Below are positions 1-10,951 of a DNA stretch of 64,000 nt, in pieces. The notes beneath the pieces were generated by a model that worked only from the letters and a program-made list of their open reading frames with translations, was not told where the DNA came from and ran no database searches. A program made the translations under genes and the position numbers. The stretch is from Bathymodiolus brooksi (lineage: Eukaryota > Mollusca > Bivalvia > Mytilida > Modiolidae). The stretch's first letter is position 1. Each line of letters starts with the position of its first letter. The stretch spans positions 34,213,331 to 34,277,330 of the forward strand of contig OY804583.1 in NCBI GenBank assembly GCA_963680875.1, read 5' to 3'.

Positions 1-263
1 TGAACAGTTTTATTGGTGTTTAACGACACTGTCAACAATGTGTCAGGAATAGCGTATAACATGCTGGCCAGTTTTATTTGTGTTTAACGACACTTTCAAC
101 AATATGTCAGGTATAACGTAGAACATGGTGACCAGTTTTATTGGTGCTTAACGCCACTTTCAACAATGTGTCAGGTATAACGTAGAACATGGTGACCTGT
201 TTTATTGGTGCTTAACGACACTTTCAACAATGTGTCAGGTATAATGTAGAACATGGTGACCAG

Positions 264-324
264 TTTTATTGGTGTTTAATGCCACTTTCAACAATGTAGT
301 TATAGTGTAGAACATGGTGACCAG
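264..324 (+). repeat. Class C monomer (61 bp, gtagttatag)
   Basis: Representative of a 61-bp class that looks like class B with one further base lost (aatgtagttatag instead of aatgttagttatag). It appears with taatgcc (as here) or taacacc upstream, each in its own fixed neighbourhood, for example 2,888-2,950 and 11,280-11,340 for the caccac form. A still shorter derivative, aatgtatttatag, occurs near 39,470, 46,460 and 52,370, in three copies of the same long block. Confidence 0.9.
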
Positions 325-1019
325 TTTTATTGGTGTTTAACGACACTTTCAACAATGTGTCAGTTATAACGTAGAACATGGTGACCAGTTTTATTGGTGT
401 TTAACGACACTTTCAACAATGTGTCAGTTATAACGTAGAACATGGTAACAGTTTTATTGGTGTTTAACGACACTTTCAACAATGTGTCAGGTATAATGTA
501 GAACATGGTGACCAGTTTTATTGGTGTTTAACGACACTTTCAACAATGTGTCAGGTATAACATAGAATATGGTGACCAGTTTTATTGGTGTTTAACGACA
601 CTTTCAACAACGTGTCAGGTATAACGTAGAACATGGTGACCAGTTTTATTGGTGTTTATTAACACTTTCAACAATGTGTCAGGTATAACGTATTACATGG
701 TGACCAGTTTTATTGGTGTTTAACGACACTCAACAATATGTCAGGTATAATGTAGAACATGGTGACCAGTTTTATTGGTGTTTAACGCCACTTTCAACAA
801 TGTTAGTTATAGTGTAGAACATGGTGACCAGTTTTATTGGTGTTTAACGACACTTTCAACAATGTGTCAGGTATAATGTAGAACATGGTGACCAGATTTA
901 TTGGTGTTTAACGCCACTTTCAACAATGTTAGTTATAGTGTAGAACATGGTGACCAGTTTTATTGGTGTTTAATGCCACTTTCAACAATGTGTCAGGTAT
1001 AACGTAGAACATGGTGACC

Positions 1020-1083
1020 CGTTTAATTGGTGTTTATCGACACTTTCAACAATGTGTCAGGTATAACGTAGAACATGGTGACC
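1020..1083 (+). repeat. Class I monomer (cccgtttaattgg / tttatcgac)
   Basis: Approximate bounds of a representative copy of a variant with cccgtttaattgg at the monomer junction, in place of ccagttttattgg, followed by tttatcgacac. Length is unchanged. Copies recur near 1,145, 6,295, 7,562, 11,960, 15,332, 18,122, 21,880, 24,670, 28,858, 31,460 and 59,565, and as cccatttaatt near 3,630, 4,770 and 17,490. It is often preceded by a ttgatgtttaacaac monomer, forming another fixed neighbour pair. Confidence 0.8.
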
Positions 1084-2674
1084 AGTTTTATTGGTGTTTA
1101 ATGCCACTTTCAACAATGTGTCAGGTATAACGTAGAACATGGTGACCCGTTTAATTGGTGTTTATCGACACTTTCAACAATGTGTCAGGTATAGCGTATG
1201 AAATGGTGACCAGTTTTATTGGTGTTTAACGCCACTTTCAACAATGTTAGTTATAGCGTAGAACATGGTGACCAGTTTTATTGGTGTTTAATGCAACTTT
1301 CAACAATGTTAGTTATAGTGTAGAACATGGTGACCAGTTTTATTGGTGTTTAACGCCACTTTCAACAATGTTAGTTATAGTGTAGAACATGGTGACCAGT
1401 TTTATTGGTGTTTAACGACACTTTCAACAATGTGTCAGTTATAACGTAGAACATGGTGAACAGTTTTATTGGTGTTTAACGACACTGTCAACAATGTGTC
1501 AGGTATAGCGTATAACATGCTGGCCAGTTTTATTTGTGTTTAACGACACTTTCAACAATATGTCAGGTATAACGTAGAACATGGTGACCAGTTTTAATGG
1601 TGCTTAACGCCACTTTCAACAATGTGTCAGGTATAACGTAGAACATGGTGACCTGTTTTATTGGTGCTTAACGACACTTTCAACAATGTGTCAGGTATAA
1701 TGTAGAACATGGTGACCAGTTTTATTGGTGTTTAATGCCACTTTCAACAATGTAGTTATAGTGTAGAACATGGTGACCAGTTTTATTGGTGTTTAACGAC
1801 ACTTTCAACAATGTGTCAGTTATAACGTAGAACATGGTGAACAGTTTTATTGGTGTTTAACGACACTTTCAACAATGTGTCAGTTATAACGTAGAACATG
1901 GTGAACAGTTTTATTGGTGTTTAACGACACTGTCAACAATGTGTCAGGTATAGCGTATAACATGCTGGCCAGTTTTATTTGTGTTTAACGACACTTTCAA
2001 CAATATGTCAGGTATAACGTAGAACATGGTGACCAGTTTTATTGGTGCTTAACGCCACTTTCAACAATGTGTCAGGTATAACGTAGAACATGGTGACCTG
2101 TTTTATTGGTGCTTAACGACACTTTCAACAATGTGTCAGGTATAATGTAGAACATGGTGACCAGTTTTATCAGTGTTTATCGACACTTTCAACAATGTGT
2201 CAGGTATAATGTAGAACATGGTGACCAGTTTTATTGGTGTTTATCGACACTTTCAACAATTTGTCAGGTATAGTGTAGAACATGGTGACCATTTTTATTG
2301 GTGCTTAACGACACTTTCAACAATATGTCAGGTATAATGTAGAACATGGTGACCAGTTTTATTGGTGTTTATCGACACTTTCAACAATATGTCAGGTATA
2401 ACGTAGAACATGGTGACCAGTTTTATTGGTGTTTAACGCCACTTTCAACAATGTTAGTTATAGTGTAGAACATGGTGACCAGTTTTATTGGTGTTTAACG
2501 ACACTTTCAACAATGTGTCAGTTATAACGTAGAACATGGTGAACAGTTTTATTGGTGTTCAACGACACTGTCAACAATGTGTCAGGTATAGCGTATAACA
2601 TGCTGGCCAGTTTTATTGGTGTTTAACGACACTTTCAACAATATGTCAGGTATAACGTAGAACATGGTGACCAG

Positions 2675-2746
2675 TTTTATTGGTGCTTAACGCCACTTTC
2701 AACAATGTGTCAGGTATAACGTAGAACATGGTGACCTGTTTTCCTG
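2675..2746 (+). repeat. 72-bp monomer with an 8-bp direct duplication
   Basis: At the end of this monomer the octamer cctgtttt stands twice in direct succession (2,735-2,742 and 2,743-2,750), making the monomer 72 bp instead of 64. The same 16-bp doublet starts at 2,735, 11,127, 14,565, 21,113, 33,371, 34,655, 39,296, 41,649, 46,290 and 52,199. At each of the ten places it lies exactly 175 bp after a ggtgttcaacg variant. It is therefore one slippage event that was later multiplied with its surroundings, and a clean marker of one higher-order-repeat type. Confidence 0.93.
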
Positions 2747-3953
2747 TTTTATTGGTGCTTAACGACACTTTCAACAATGTGTGAGGTATAATGTAGAACA
2801 TGGTGACCAGTTTTATTGGTGTTTATCGCCACTTTCAACAATGTGTCAGGTATAACGTAGAACATGGTGACCAGTTTTATTGGTGTTTAACACCACTTTC
2901 AACAATGTAGTTATAGTGTAGAACATGGTGACCAGTTTTATTGGTGTTTAACGACACTTTCAACAATGTGTCAGTTATAACGTAGAACATGGTGAACAGT
3001 TTTATTGGTGTTTAACGACACTTTCAACAATGTGTCAGGTATAATGTAGAACATGGTGACCAGTTTTATTGGTGTTTAACGACACTTTCAACAATGTGTC
3101 AGGTATAACATAGAATATGGTGACCAGTTTTATTGGTGTTTAACGACACTTTCAACAACGTGTCAGGTATAACGTAGAACATGGTGACCAGTTTTATTGG
3201 TGTTTATTAACACTTTCAACAATGTGTCAGGTATAACGTATTACATGGTGACCAGTTTTATTGGTGTTTAACGACACTCAACAATATGTCAGGTATAATG
3301 TAGAACATGGTGACCAGTTTTATTGGTGTTTAACGCCACTTTCAACAATGTTAGTTATAGTGTAGAACATGGTGACCAGTTTTATTGGTGTTTAACGACA
3401 CTTTCAACAATGTGTCAGGTATAATGTAGAACATGTTGACCTTTTTTATTGGTGTTTAATGCCACTTTCAACAATGTTAGTTATAGTGTAGAACATGGTG
3501 ACCAGTTTTATTGGTGTTTAATGCCACTTTAAACAATGTGTCAGGTATAACGTAGAACATGGTGACCAGTTTTATTGATGTTTAACAACACTTTCAACAA
3601 TGTGTCAGGTATAACGTAGAACATGGTGACCCATTTAATTGGTGTTTATCGACACTTTCAACAATGTGTCAGGTATAACGTAGAACATGGTGACCAGTTT
3701 TATTGGTGTTTAACGACACTTTCAACAATGTGTCAGGTATAACGTATGACATGGTGACCAGTTTTATTGGTGTTTAACGACACTTTCAACAATGTGTCAG
3801 GTATAACATAGAACATGGTGACCAGTTTTATTGGTGTTTAACGACACTTTCAACAATGTGTCAGGTATAACATAGAACATGGTGACCAGTTTTATTGGTG
3901 CTTAACGACACTTTCAACAATGTGTCAGGTATAACATAGAACATGGTGACCAG

Positions 3954-4015
3954 TTTTATTGGTGTTTAACGCCACTTTCAACAATGTTAGTTATAGTGTA
4001 GAACATGGTGACCAG
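3954..4015 (+). repeat. Class B monomer (62 bp, gttagttatag)
   Basis: Representative of a very common variant class found throughout the window. Compared with class A it is 2 bp shorter, with gttagttatagtg in place of gtgtcaggtataacg. Usually it also has cgccac (or tgccac, caccac) in place of cgacac. These differences travel together in copies scattered over 64 kb, so the class arose once and was then spread by amplification. Some copies keep atagcg (for example near 1,252 and 7,800) where most have atagtg, which points to CpG loss after the class formed. Class B usually sits before or after consensus-like monomers, not in long homogeneous runs. Confidence 0.92.
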
Positions 4016-4333
4016 TTTTATTGGTGTTTAATGCCACTTTCAACAATGTGTCAGGTATAACGTAGAACATGGTGACCAGTTTTATTGGTGTTTAACGACA
4101 CTTTCAACAATGTGTCAGGTATAACATAGAACATGGTGACCAGTTTTATTGGTGTTTAACGCCACTTTCAACAATGTTAGTTATAGTGTAGAACATGGTG
4201 ACCAGTTTTATTGGTGTTTAACGACACTTTCAACAATGTGTCAGGTATAACATAGAACATGGTGACCAGTTTTATTGGTGTTTAACGACACTTTCAACAA
4301 TGTGTCAGGTATAACGTAGAACATGGTGACCAG

Positions 4334-4459
4334 TTTTATTGGTGTTTATTAACACTTTCAACAATGTGTCAGGTATAACGTATTACATGGTGTCCAGTTT
4401 TATTGGTGTTTAACGACACTCAACAATATGTCAGGTATAATGTAGAACATGGTGACCAG
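4334..4459 (+). repeat. Paired class G (64 bp) + class F (62 bp) monomers
   Basis: A linked two-monomer unit. The first copy (4,334-4,397) has tttattaacac where the consensus has tttaacgacac, and gtattacatgg in place of gtagaacatgg. The second (4,398-4,459) has cactcaacaatatg, a 2-bp loss in the TTT run. The two occur side by side again and again, for example near 650, 3,210, 5,870, 7,200, 11,590, 28,430, 31,035, 35,125, 38,165, 42,118, 45,166, 50,695, 57,680 and 62,570. Near 15,000 and 21,550 a one-monomer deletion has fused the preceding monomer to the G end, so G's tttattaac half is missing. This copy carries a private gtgtccag end. Confidence 0.88.
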
Positions 4460-6932
4460 TTTTATTGGTGTTTAACGCCACTTTCAACAATGTTAGTTAT
4501 AGTGTAGAACATGGTGACCAGTTTATTGGTGTTTAACGACACTTTCAACAATGTGTCAGGTATAATGTAGAACATGTTGACCTTTTTTATTGGTGTTTAA
4601 TGCCACTTTCAACAATGTTAGTTATAGTGTAGAACATGGTGACCAGTTTTATTGGTGTTTAATGCCACTTTAAACAATGTGTCAGGTATAACGTAGAACA
4701 TGGTGACCAGTTTTATTGATGTTTAACAACACTTTCAACAATGTGTCAGGTATAACGTAGAACATGGTGACCCATTTAATTGGTGTTTATCGACACTTTC
4801 AACAATGTGTCAGGTATAACGTAGAACATGGTGACCAGTTTTATTGGTGTTTAACAACACTTTCAACAATGTGTCAGGTATAACGTATGACATGGTGACC
4901 AGTTTTATTGGTGTTTAACGACACTTTCAACAATGTGTCAGGTATAACATAGAACATGGTGACCAGTTTTATTGGTGTTTAACGACACTTTCAACAATGT
5001 GTCAGGTATAACATAGAACATGGTGACCAGTTTTATTGGTGCTTAACGACACTTTCAACAATGTGTCAGGTATAACATAGAACATGGTGACCAGTTTTAT
5101 TGGTGTTTAACGCCACTTTCAACAATGTTAGTTATAGTGTAGAACATGGTGACCAGTTTTATTGGTGTTTAATGCCACTTTCAACAATGTGTCAGGTATA
5201 ACGTAGAACATGGTGACCAGTTTTATTGGTGTTTAACGACACTTTCAACAATGTGTCAGGTATAACATAGAACATGGTGACCAGTTTTATTGGTGCTTAA
5301 CGACACTTTCAACAATGTGTCAGGTATAACATAGAACATGGTGACCAGTTTTATTGGTGTTTAACGCCACTTTCAACAATGTTAGTTATAGTGTAGAACA
5401 TGGTGACCAGTTTTATAGGTGTTTAACGACACTGTCAACAATGTGTCAGGTATAGCGTATAACATGCTGGCCAGTTTTATTGGTGTTTAACGACACTTTC
5501 AACAATGTGTGAGGTATAATGTAGAACATGGTGACCAGTTTTATTGGTGTTTATCGCCACTTTCAACAATGTGTCAGGTATAACGTAGAACATGGTGACC
5601 AGTTTTATTGGTGTTTAACACCACTTTCAACAATGTAGTTATAGTGTAGAACATGGTGACCAGTTTTATTGGTGTTTAACGACACTTTCAACAATGTGTC
5701 AGGTATAATGTAGAACATGATGACCAGTTTTATTGGTGTTTAACGACACTTTCAACAATGTGTCAGGTATAACATAGAACATGGTGACCAGTTTTATTGG
5801 TGTTTAACGACACTTTCAACAATGTGTCAGGTATAACGTAGAATATGGTGACCAGTTTTATTGGTGTTTATTAACACTTTCAACAATGTGTCAGGTATAA
5901 CGTAGAACATGGTGACCAGTTTTATTGGTGTTTAACGACACTCAACAATATGTCAGGTATAATGTAGAACATGGTGACCAGTTTTATTGGTGTTTAACGC
6001 CACTTTCAACAATGTTAGTTATAGTGTAGAACATGGTGACCAGTTTTATTGGTGTTTAACGACACTTTCAACAATGTGTCAGGTATAATGTAGAACATGG
6101 TGACCAATTTTATTGGTGTTTAACGCCACTTTGAACAATGTTAGTTATAGTGTAGAACATGGTGACCAGTTTTATTGGTGTTTAATGCCACTTTCAACAA
6201 TGTGTCAGGTATAACGTAGAACATGGTGAACAGTTTTATTGATGTTTAACAACACTTTCAACAATGTGTCAGGTATAACGTAGAACATGGTGACCCGTTT
6301 AATTGGTGTTTATCGACACTTTCAACAATGTGTCAGGTATAACGTAGAACATGGTGACCAGTTTTATTGGTGTTTAACGACACTTTCAACAATGTGTCAG
6401 GTATAACGTATGACATGGTGACCAGTTTTATTGGTGTTTAACGCCACTTTCAACAATGTTAGTTATAGTGTAGAACATGGTGACCAGTTTTATTGGTGTT
6501 TAACGACACTTTCAACAATGTGTCAGTTATAACGTAGAACATGGTGAACAGTTTTATTGGTGTTTAACGACACTGTCAACAATGTGTCAGGAATAGCGCA
6601 TAACATGCTGGCCAGTTTTATTTGTGTTTAACGACACTTTCAACAATATGTCAGGTATAACGTAGAACATGGTGACCAGTTTTATTGGTGCTTAACGCCA
6701 CTTTCAACAATGTGTCAGGTATAACGTAGAACATGGTGACCTGTTTTATTGGTGCTTAACGACACTTTCAACAATGTGTCAGGTATAATGTAGAACATGG
6801 TGACCAGTTTTATTGGTGTTTAATGCCACTTTCAACAATGTAGTTATAGTGTAGAACATGGTGACCAGTTTTATTGGTGTTTAACGACACTTTCAACAAT
6901 GTGTCAGTTATAACGTAGAACATGGTGACCAG

Positions 6933-6996
6933 TTTTATTGGTGTTTAACGACACTTTCAACAATGTGTCAGTTATAACGTAGAACATGGTGAACAG
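6933..6996 (+). repeat. Class D monomer (64 bp, cagttataacg / ggtgaacag)
   Basis: Representative of a class that has cagttataacg instead of caggtataacg and usually ends in ggtgaacag instead of ggtgaccag. The second change destroys the GGTGACC site, so these copies would join neighbouring monomers in a BstEII ladder. In most places this class is followed directly by the class E monomer, so D-E is a fixed pair within the higher-order repeat. A related copy near 447 reads ggtaacag, having lost one further base. Confidence 0.9.
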
Positions 6997-8001
6997 TTTT
7001 ATTGGTGTTTAACGACACTTTCAACAATGTGTCAGGTATAATGTAGAACATGGTGACCAGTTTTATTGGTGTTTAACGACACTTTCAACAATGTGTCAGG
7101 TATAACATAGAATATGGTGACCAGTTTTATTGGTGTTTAACGACACTTTCAACAACGTGTCAGGTATAACGTAGAACATGGTGACCAGTTTTATTGGTGT
7201 TTATTAACACTTTCAACAATGTGTCAGGTATAATGTATTACATGGTGACCAGTTTTATTGGTGTTTAACGACACTCAACAATATGTCAGGTATAATGTAG
7301 AACATGGTGACCAGTTTTATTGGTGTTTAACGCCACTTTCAACAATGTTAGTTATAGTGTAGAACATGGTGACCAGTTTTATTGGTGTTTAACGACACTT
7401 TCAACAATGTGTCAGGTATAATGTAGAACATGGTGACCAGATTTATTGGTGTTTAACGCCACTTTCAACAATGTTAGTTATAGTGTAGAACATGGTGACC
7501 AGTTTTATTGGTGTTTAATGCCACTTTCAACAATGTGTCAGGTATAACGTAGAACATGGTGACCCGTTTAATTGGTGTTTATCGACACTTTCAACAATGT
7601 GTCAGGTATAACGTAGAACATGGTGACCAGTTTTATTGGTGTTTAATGCCACTTTCAACAATGTGTCAGGTATAACGTAGAACATGGTGACCCGTTTAAT
7701 TGGTGTTTATCGACACTTTCAACAATGTGTCAGGTATAGCGTATGAAATGGTGACCAGTTTTATTGGTGTTTAACGCCACTTTCAACAATGTTAGTTATA
7801 GCGTAGAACATGGTGACCAGTTTTATTGGTGTTTAATGCAACTTTCAACAATGTTAGTTATAGTGTAGAACATGGTGACCAGTTTTATTGGTGTTTAACG
7901 CCACTTTCAACAATGTTAGTTATAGTGTAGAACATGGTGACCAGTTTTATTGGTGTTTAACGACACTTTCAACAATGTGTCAGTTATAACGTAGAACATG
8001 G

Positions 8002-10951
8002 TGAACAGTTTTATTGGTGTTTAACGACACTGTCAACAATGTGTCAGGTATAGCGTATAACATGCTGGCCAGTTTTATTTGTGTTTAACGACACTTTCAA
8101 CAATATGTCAGGTATAACGTAGAACATGGTGACCAGTTTTAATGGTGCTTAACGCCACTTTCAACAATGTGTCAGGTATAACGTAGAACATGGTGACCTG
8201 TTTTATTGGTGCTTAACGACACTTTCAACAATGTGTCAGGTATAATGTAGAACATGGTGACCAGTTTTATTGGTGTTTAATGCCACTTTCAACAATGTAG
8301 TTATAGTGTAGAACATGGTGACCAGTTTTATTGGTGTTTAACGACACTTTCAACAATGTGTCAGTTATAACGTAGAACATGGTGAACAGTTTTATTGGTG
8401 TTTAACGACACTTTCAACAATGTGTCAGTTATAACGTAGAACATGGTGAACAGTTTTATTGGTGTTTAACGACACTGTCAACAATGTGTCAGGTATAGCG
8501 TATAACATGCTGGCCAGTTTTATTTGTGTTTAACGACACTTTCAACAATATGTCAGGTATAACGTAGAACATGGTGACCAGTTTTATTGGTGCTTAACGC
8601 CACTTTCAACAATGTGTCAGGTATAACGTAGAACATGGTGACCTGTTTTATTGGTGCTTAACGACACTTTCAACAATGTGTCAGGTATAATGTAGAACAT
8701 GGTGACCAGTTTTATCAGTGTTTATCGACACTTTCAACAATGTGTCAGGTATAACGTAGAACATGGTGACCAGTTTTATTGGTGTTTAACGCCACTTTCA
8801 ACAATGTTAGTTATAGTGTAGAACATGGTGACCAGTTTTATTGGTGTTTAACGACACTTTCAACAATGTGTCAGTTATAACGTAGAACATGGTGAACAGT
8901 TTTATTGGTGTTTAACGACACTTTCAACAATGTGTCAGGTATAGCGTATAACATGCTGGCCAGTTTTATTGGTGTTTAACGACACTTTCAACAATATGTC
9001 AGGTATAACGTAGAACATGGTGACCAGTTTTATTGGTGCTTAACGCCACTTTCAACAATGTGTCAGGTATAACGTAGAACATGGTGACCTGTTTTATTGG
9101 TGCTTAACGACACTTTCAAAAATGTGTCAGGTATAATGTAGAACATGGTGACCAGTTTTATTGGTGTTTATCGACACTTTCAACAATTTGTCAGGTATAG
9201 TGTAGAACATGGTGACCATTTTTATTGGTGCTTAACGACACTTTCAACAATATGTCAGGTATAATGTAGAACATGGTGACCAGTTTTATTGGTGTTTATC
9301 GACACTTTCAACAATATGTCAGGTATAACGTAGAACATGGTGACCAGTTTTATTGGTGTTTAACGCCACTTTCAACAATGTTAGTTATAGTGTAGAACAT
9401 GGTGACCAGTTTTATTGGTGTTTAACGACACTTTCAACAATGTGTCAGTTATAACGTAGAACATGGTGAACAGTTTTATTGGTGTTTAACGACACTGTCA
9501 ACAATGTGTCAGGTATAGCGTATAACATGCTGGCCAGTTTTATTTGTGTTTAACGACACTTTCAACAATATGTCAGGTATAACGTAGAACATGGTGACCA
9601 GTTTTAATGGTGCTTAACGCCACTTTCAACAATGTGTCAGGTATAACGTAGAACATGGTGACCTGTTTTATTGGTGCTTAACGACACTTTCAACAATGTG
9701 TCAGGTATAATGTAGAACATGGTGACCAGTTTTATTGGTGTTTAATGCCACTTTCAACAATGTAGTTATAGTGTAGAACATGGTGACCAGTTTTATTGGT
9801 GTTTAACGACACTTTCAACAATGTGTCAGTTATAACGTAGAACATGGTGAACAGTTTTATTGGTGTTTAACGACACTTTCAACAATGTGTCAGTTATAAC
9901 GTAGAACATGGTGAACAGTTTTATTGGTGTTTAACGACACTGTCAACAATGTGTCAGGTATAGCGTATAACATGCTGGCCAGTTTTATTTGTGTTTAACG
10001 ACACTTTCAACAATATGTCAGGTATAACGTAGAACATGGTGACCAGTTTTATTGGTGCTTAACGCCACTTTCAACAATGTGTCAGGTATAACGTAGAACA
10101 TGGTGACCTGTTTTATTGGTGCTTAACGACACTTTCAACAATGTGTCAGGTATAATGTAGAACATGGTGACCAGTTTTATCAGTGTTTATCGACACTTTC
10201 AACAATGTGTCAGGTATAACGTAGAACATGGTGACCAGTTTTATTGGTGTTTAACGCCACTTTCAACAATGTTAGTTATAGTGTAGAACATGGTGACCAG
10301 TTTTATTGGTGTTTAACGACACTTTCAACAATGTGTCAGTTATAACGTAGAACATGGTGAACAGTTTTATTGGTGTTTAACGACACTTTCAACAATGTGT
10401 CAGGTATAGCGTATAACATGCTGGCCAGTTTTATTGGTGTTTAACGACACTTTCAACAATATGTCAGGTATAACGTAGAACATGGTGACCAGTTTTATTG
10501 GTGCTTAACGCCACTTTCAACAATGTGTCAGGTATAACGTAGAACATGGTGACCTGTTTTATTGGTGCTTAACGACACTTTCAAAAATGTGTCAGGTATA
10601 ATGTAGAACATGGTGACCAGTTTTATTGGTGTTTATCGACACTTTCAACAATTTGTCAGGTATAGTGTAGAACATGGTGACCATTTTTATTGGTGCTTAA
10701 CGACACTTTCAACAATATGTCAGGTATAATGTAGAACATGGTGACCAGTTTTATTGGTGTTTATCGACACTTTCAACAATATGTCAGGTATAACGTAGAA
10801 CATGGTGACCAGTTTTATTGGTGTTTAACGCCACTTTCAACAATGTTAGTTATAGTGTAGAACATGGTGACCAGTTTTATTGGTGTTTAACGACACTTTC
10901 AACAATGTGTCAGTTATAACGTAGAACATGGTGAACAGTTTTATTGGTGTT
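8002..10951 (+). repeat. Tandem duplication, 1,465-bp unit
   Basis: The segment from about 8,002 to 9,466 is repeated from 9,467 to about 10,931. Private markers lie 1,465 bp apart: gttttaatggtgc (aatgg at 8,141 and 9,606) and ttcaaaaatgtg (about 9,115 and 10,580). I saw no difference in the lines I compared. The junction falls inside a class D monomer. This duplication accounts for much of the difference in spacing between the first long block (from 1) and its copy (from 6,545). Confidence 0.85.
8064..8954 (+). repeat. Seven-monomer higher-order repeat, ~445 bp, two units
   Basis: Class E marks recur at 8,064, 8,509 and 8,955, that is every 445-446 bp, equal to seven monomers allowing for the shorter classes. 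The same spacing returns at 9,529, 9,974 and 10,420 inside the downstream copy of this region, and at 1,519 to 1,964. Within a unit the order is E, an aatatgtcagg monomer, two gcttaacg monomers, then class C or consensus-type and class D monomers. Adjacent units differ in the middle, so this is a loose higher-order repeat, not a strict one. Confidence 0.75.

Larger units (their letters stand above)
3200..5480 (+). repeat. Tandem duplication, 1,141-bp unit
   Basis: Two adjacent copies of a roughly 18-monomer segment. The private variant acatgttgacctttttt stands at 3,431 and again at 4,572, an offset of 1,141 bp, and flanking monomers correspond for about 0.9 kb in order (including tttaaacaatg, cccatttaatt and gtatgacatgg). 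The ends are approximate because neighbouring monomers are so alike. The copies are close but not identical: the second has a ccagtttattgg copy missing one T (about 4,510) and a gtgtccag variant (about 4,391). Confidence 0.8.
1..6544 (+). repeat. Long block, first copy of a 6,545-bp offset duplication
   Basis: The sequence starting at 1 (tgaacag, cactgtc, caggaatagcg, ctggccag, tttgtg) is repeated in order from 6,545. The offset is 6,544 at the start and 6,545 after the single-base loss at about 447. The two stay collinear to about 2,208/8,753. There the first copy lacks about six monomers and the second holds a 1,465-bp duplication. Collinearity resumes at an offset of 8,392 (for example 2,257 with 10,649 and 2,560 with 10,952) and fades at about 3,430/11,822. 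The rare caggaatagcg variant appears in both copies and nowhere else that I noticed. Confidence 0.8.

Noticed and set aside
4500..4515. One-base losses (about 447, 4,510, 39,915, 48,650) as functional frameshifts
   Set aside because: There is no reading frame to shift. They may be true indels or consensus errors in long-read data and serve only as markers.
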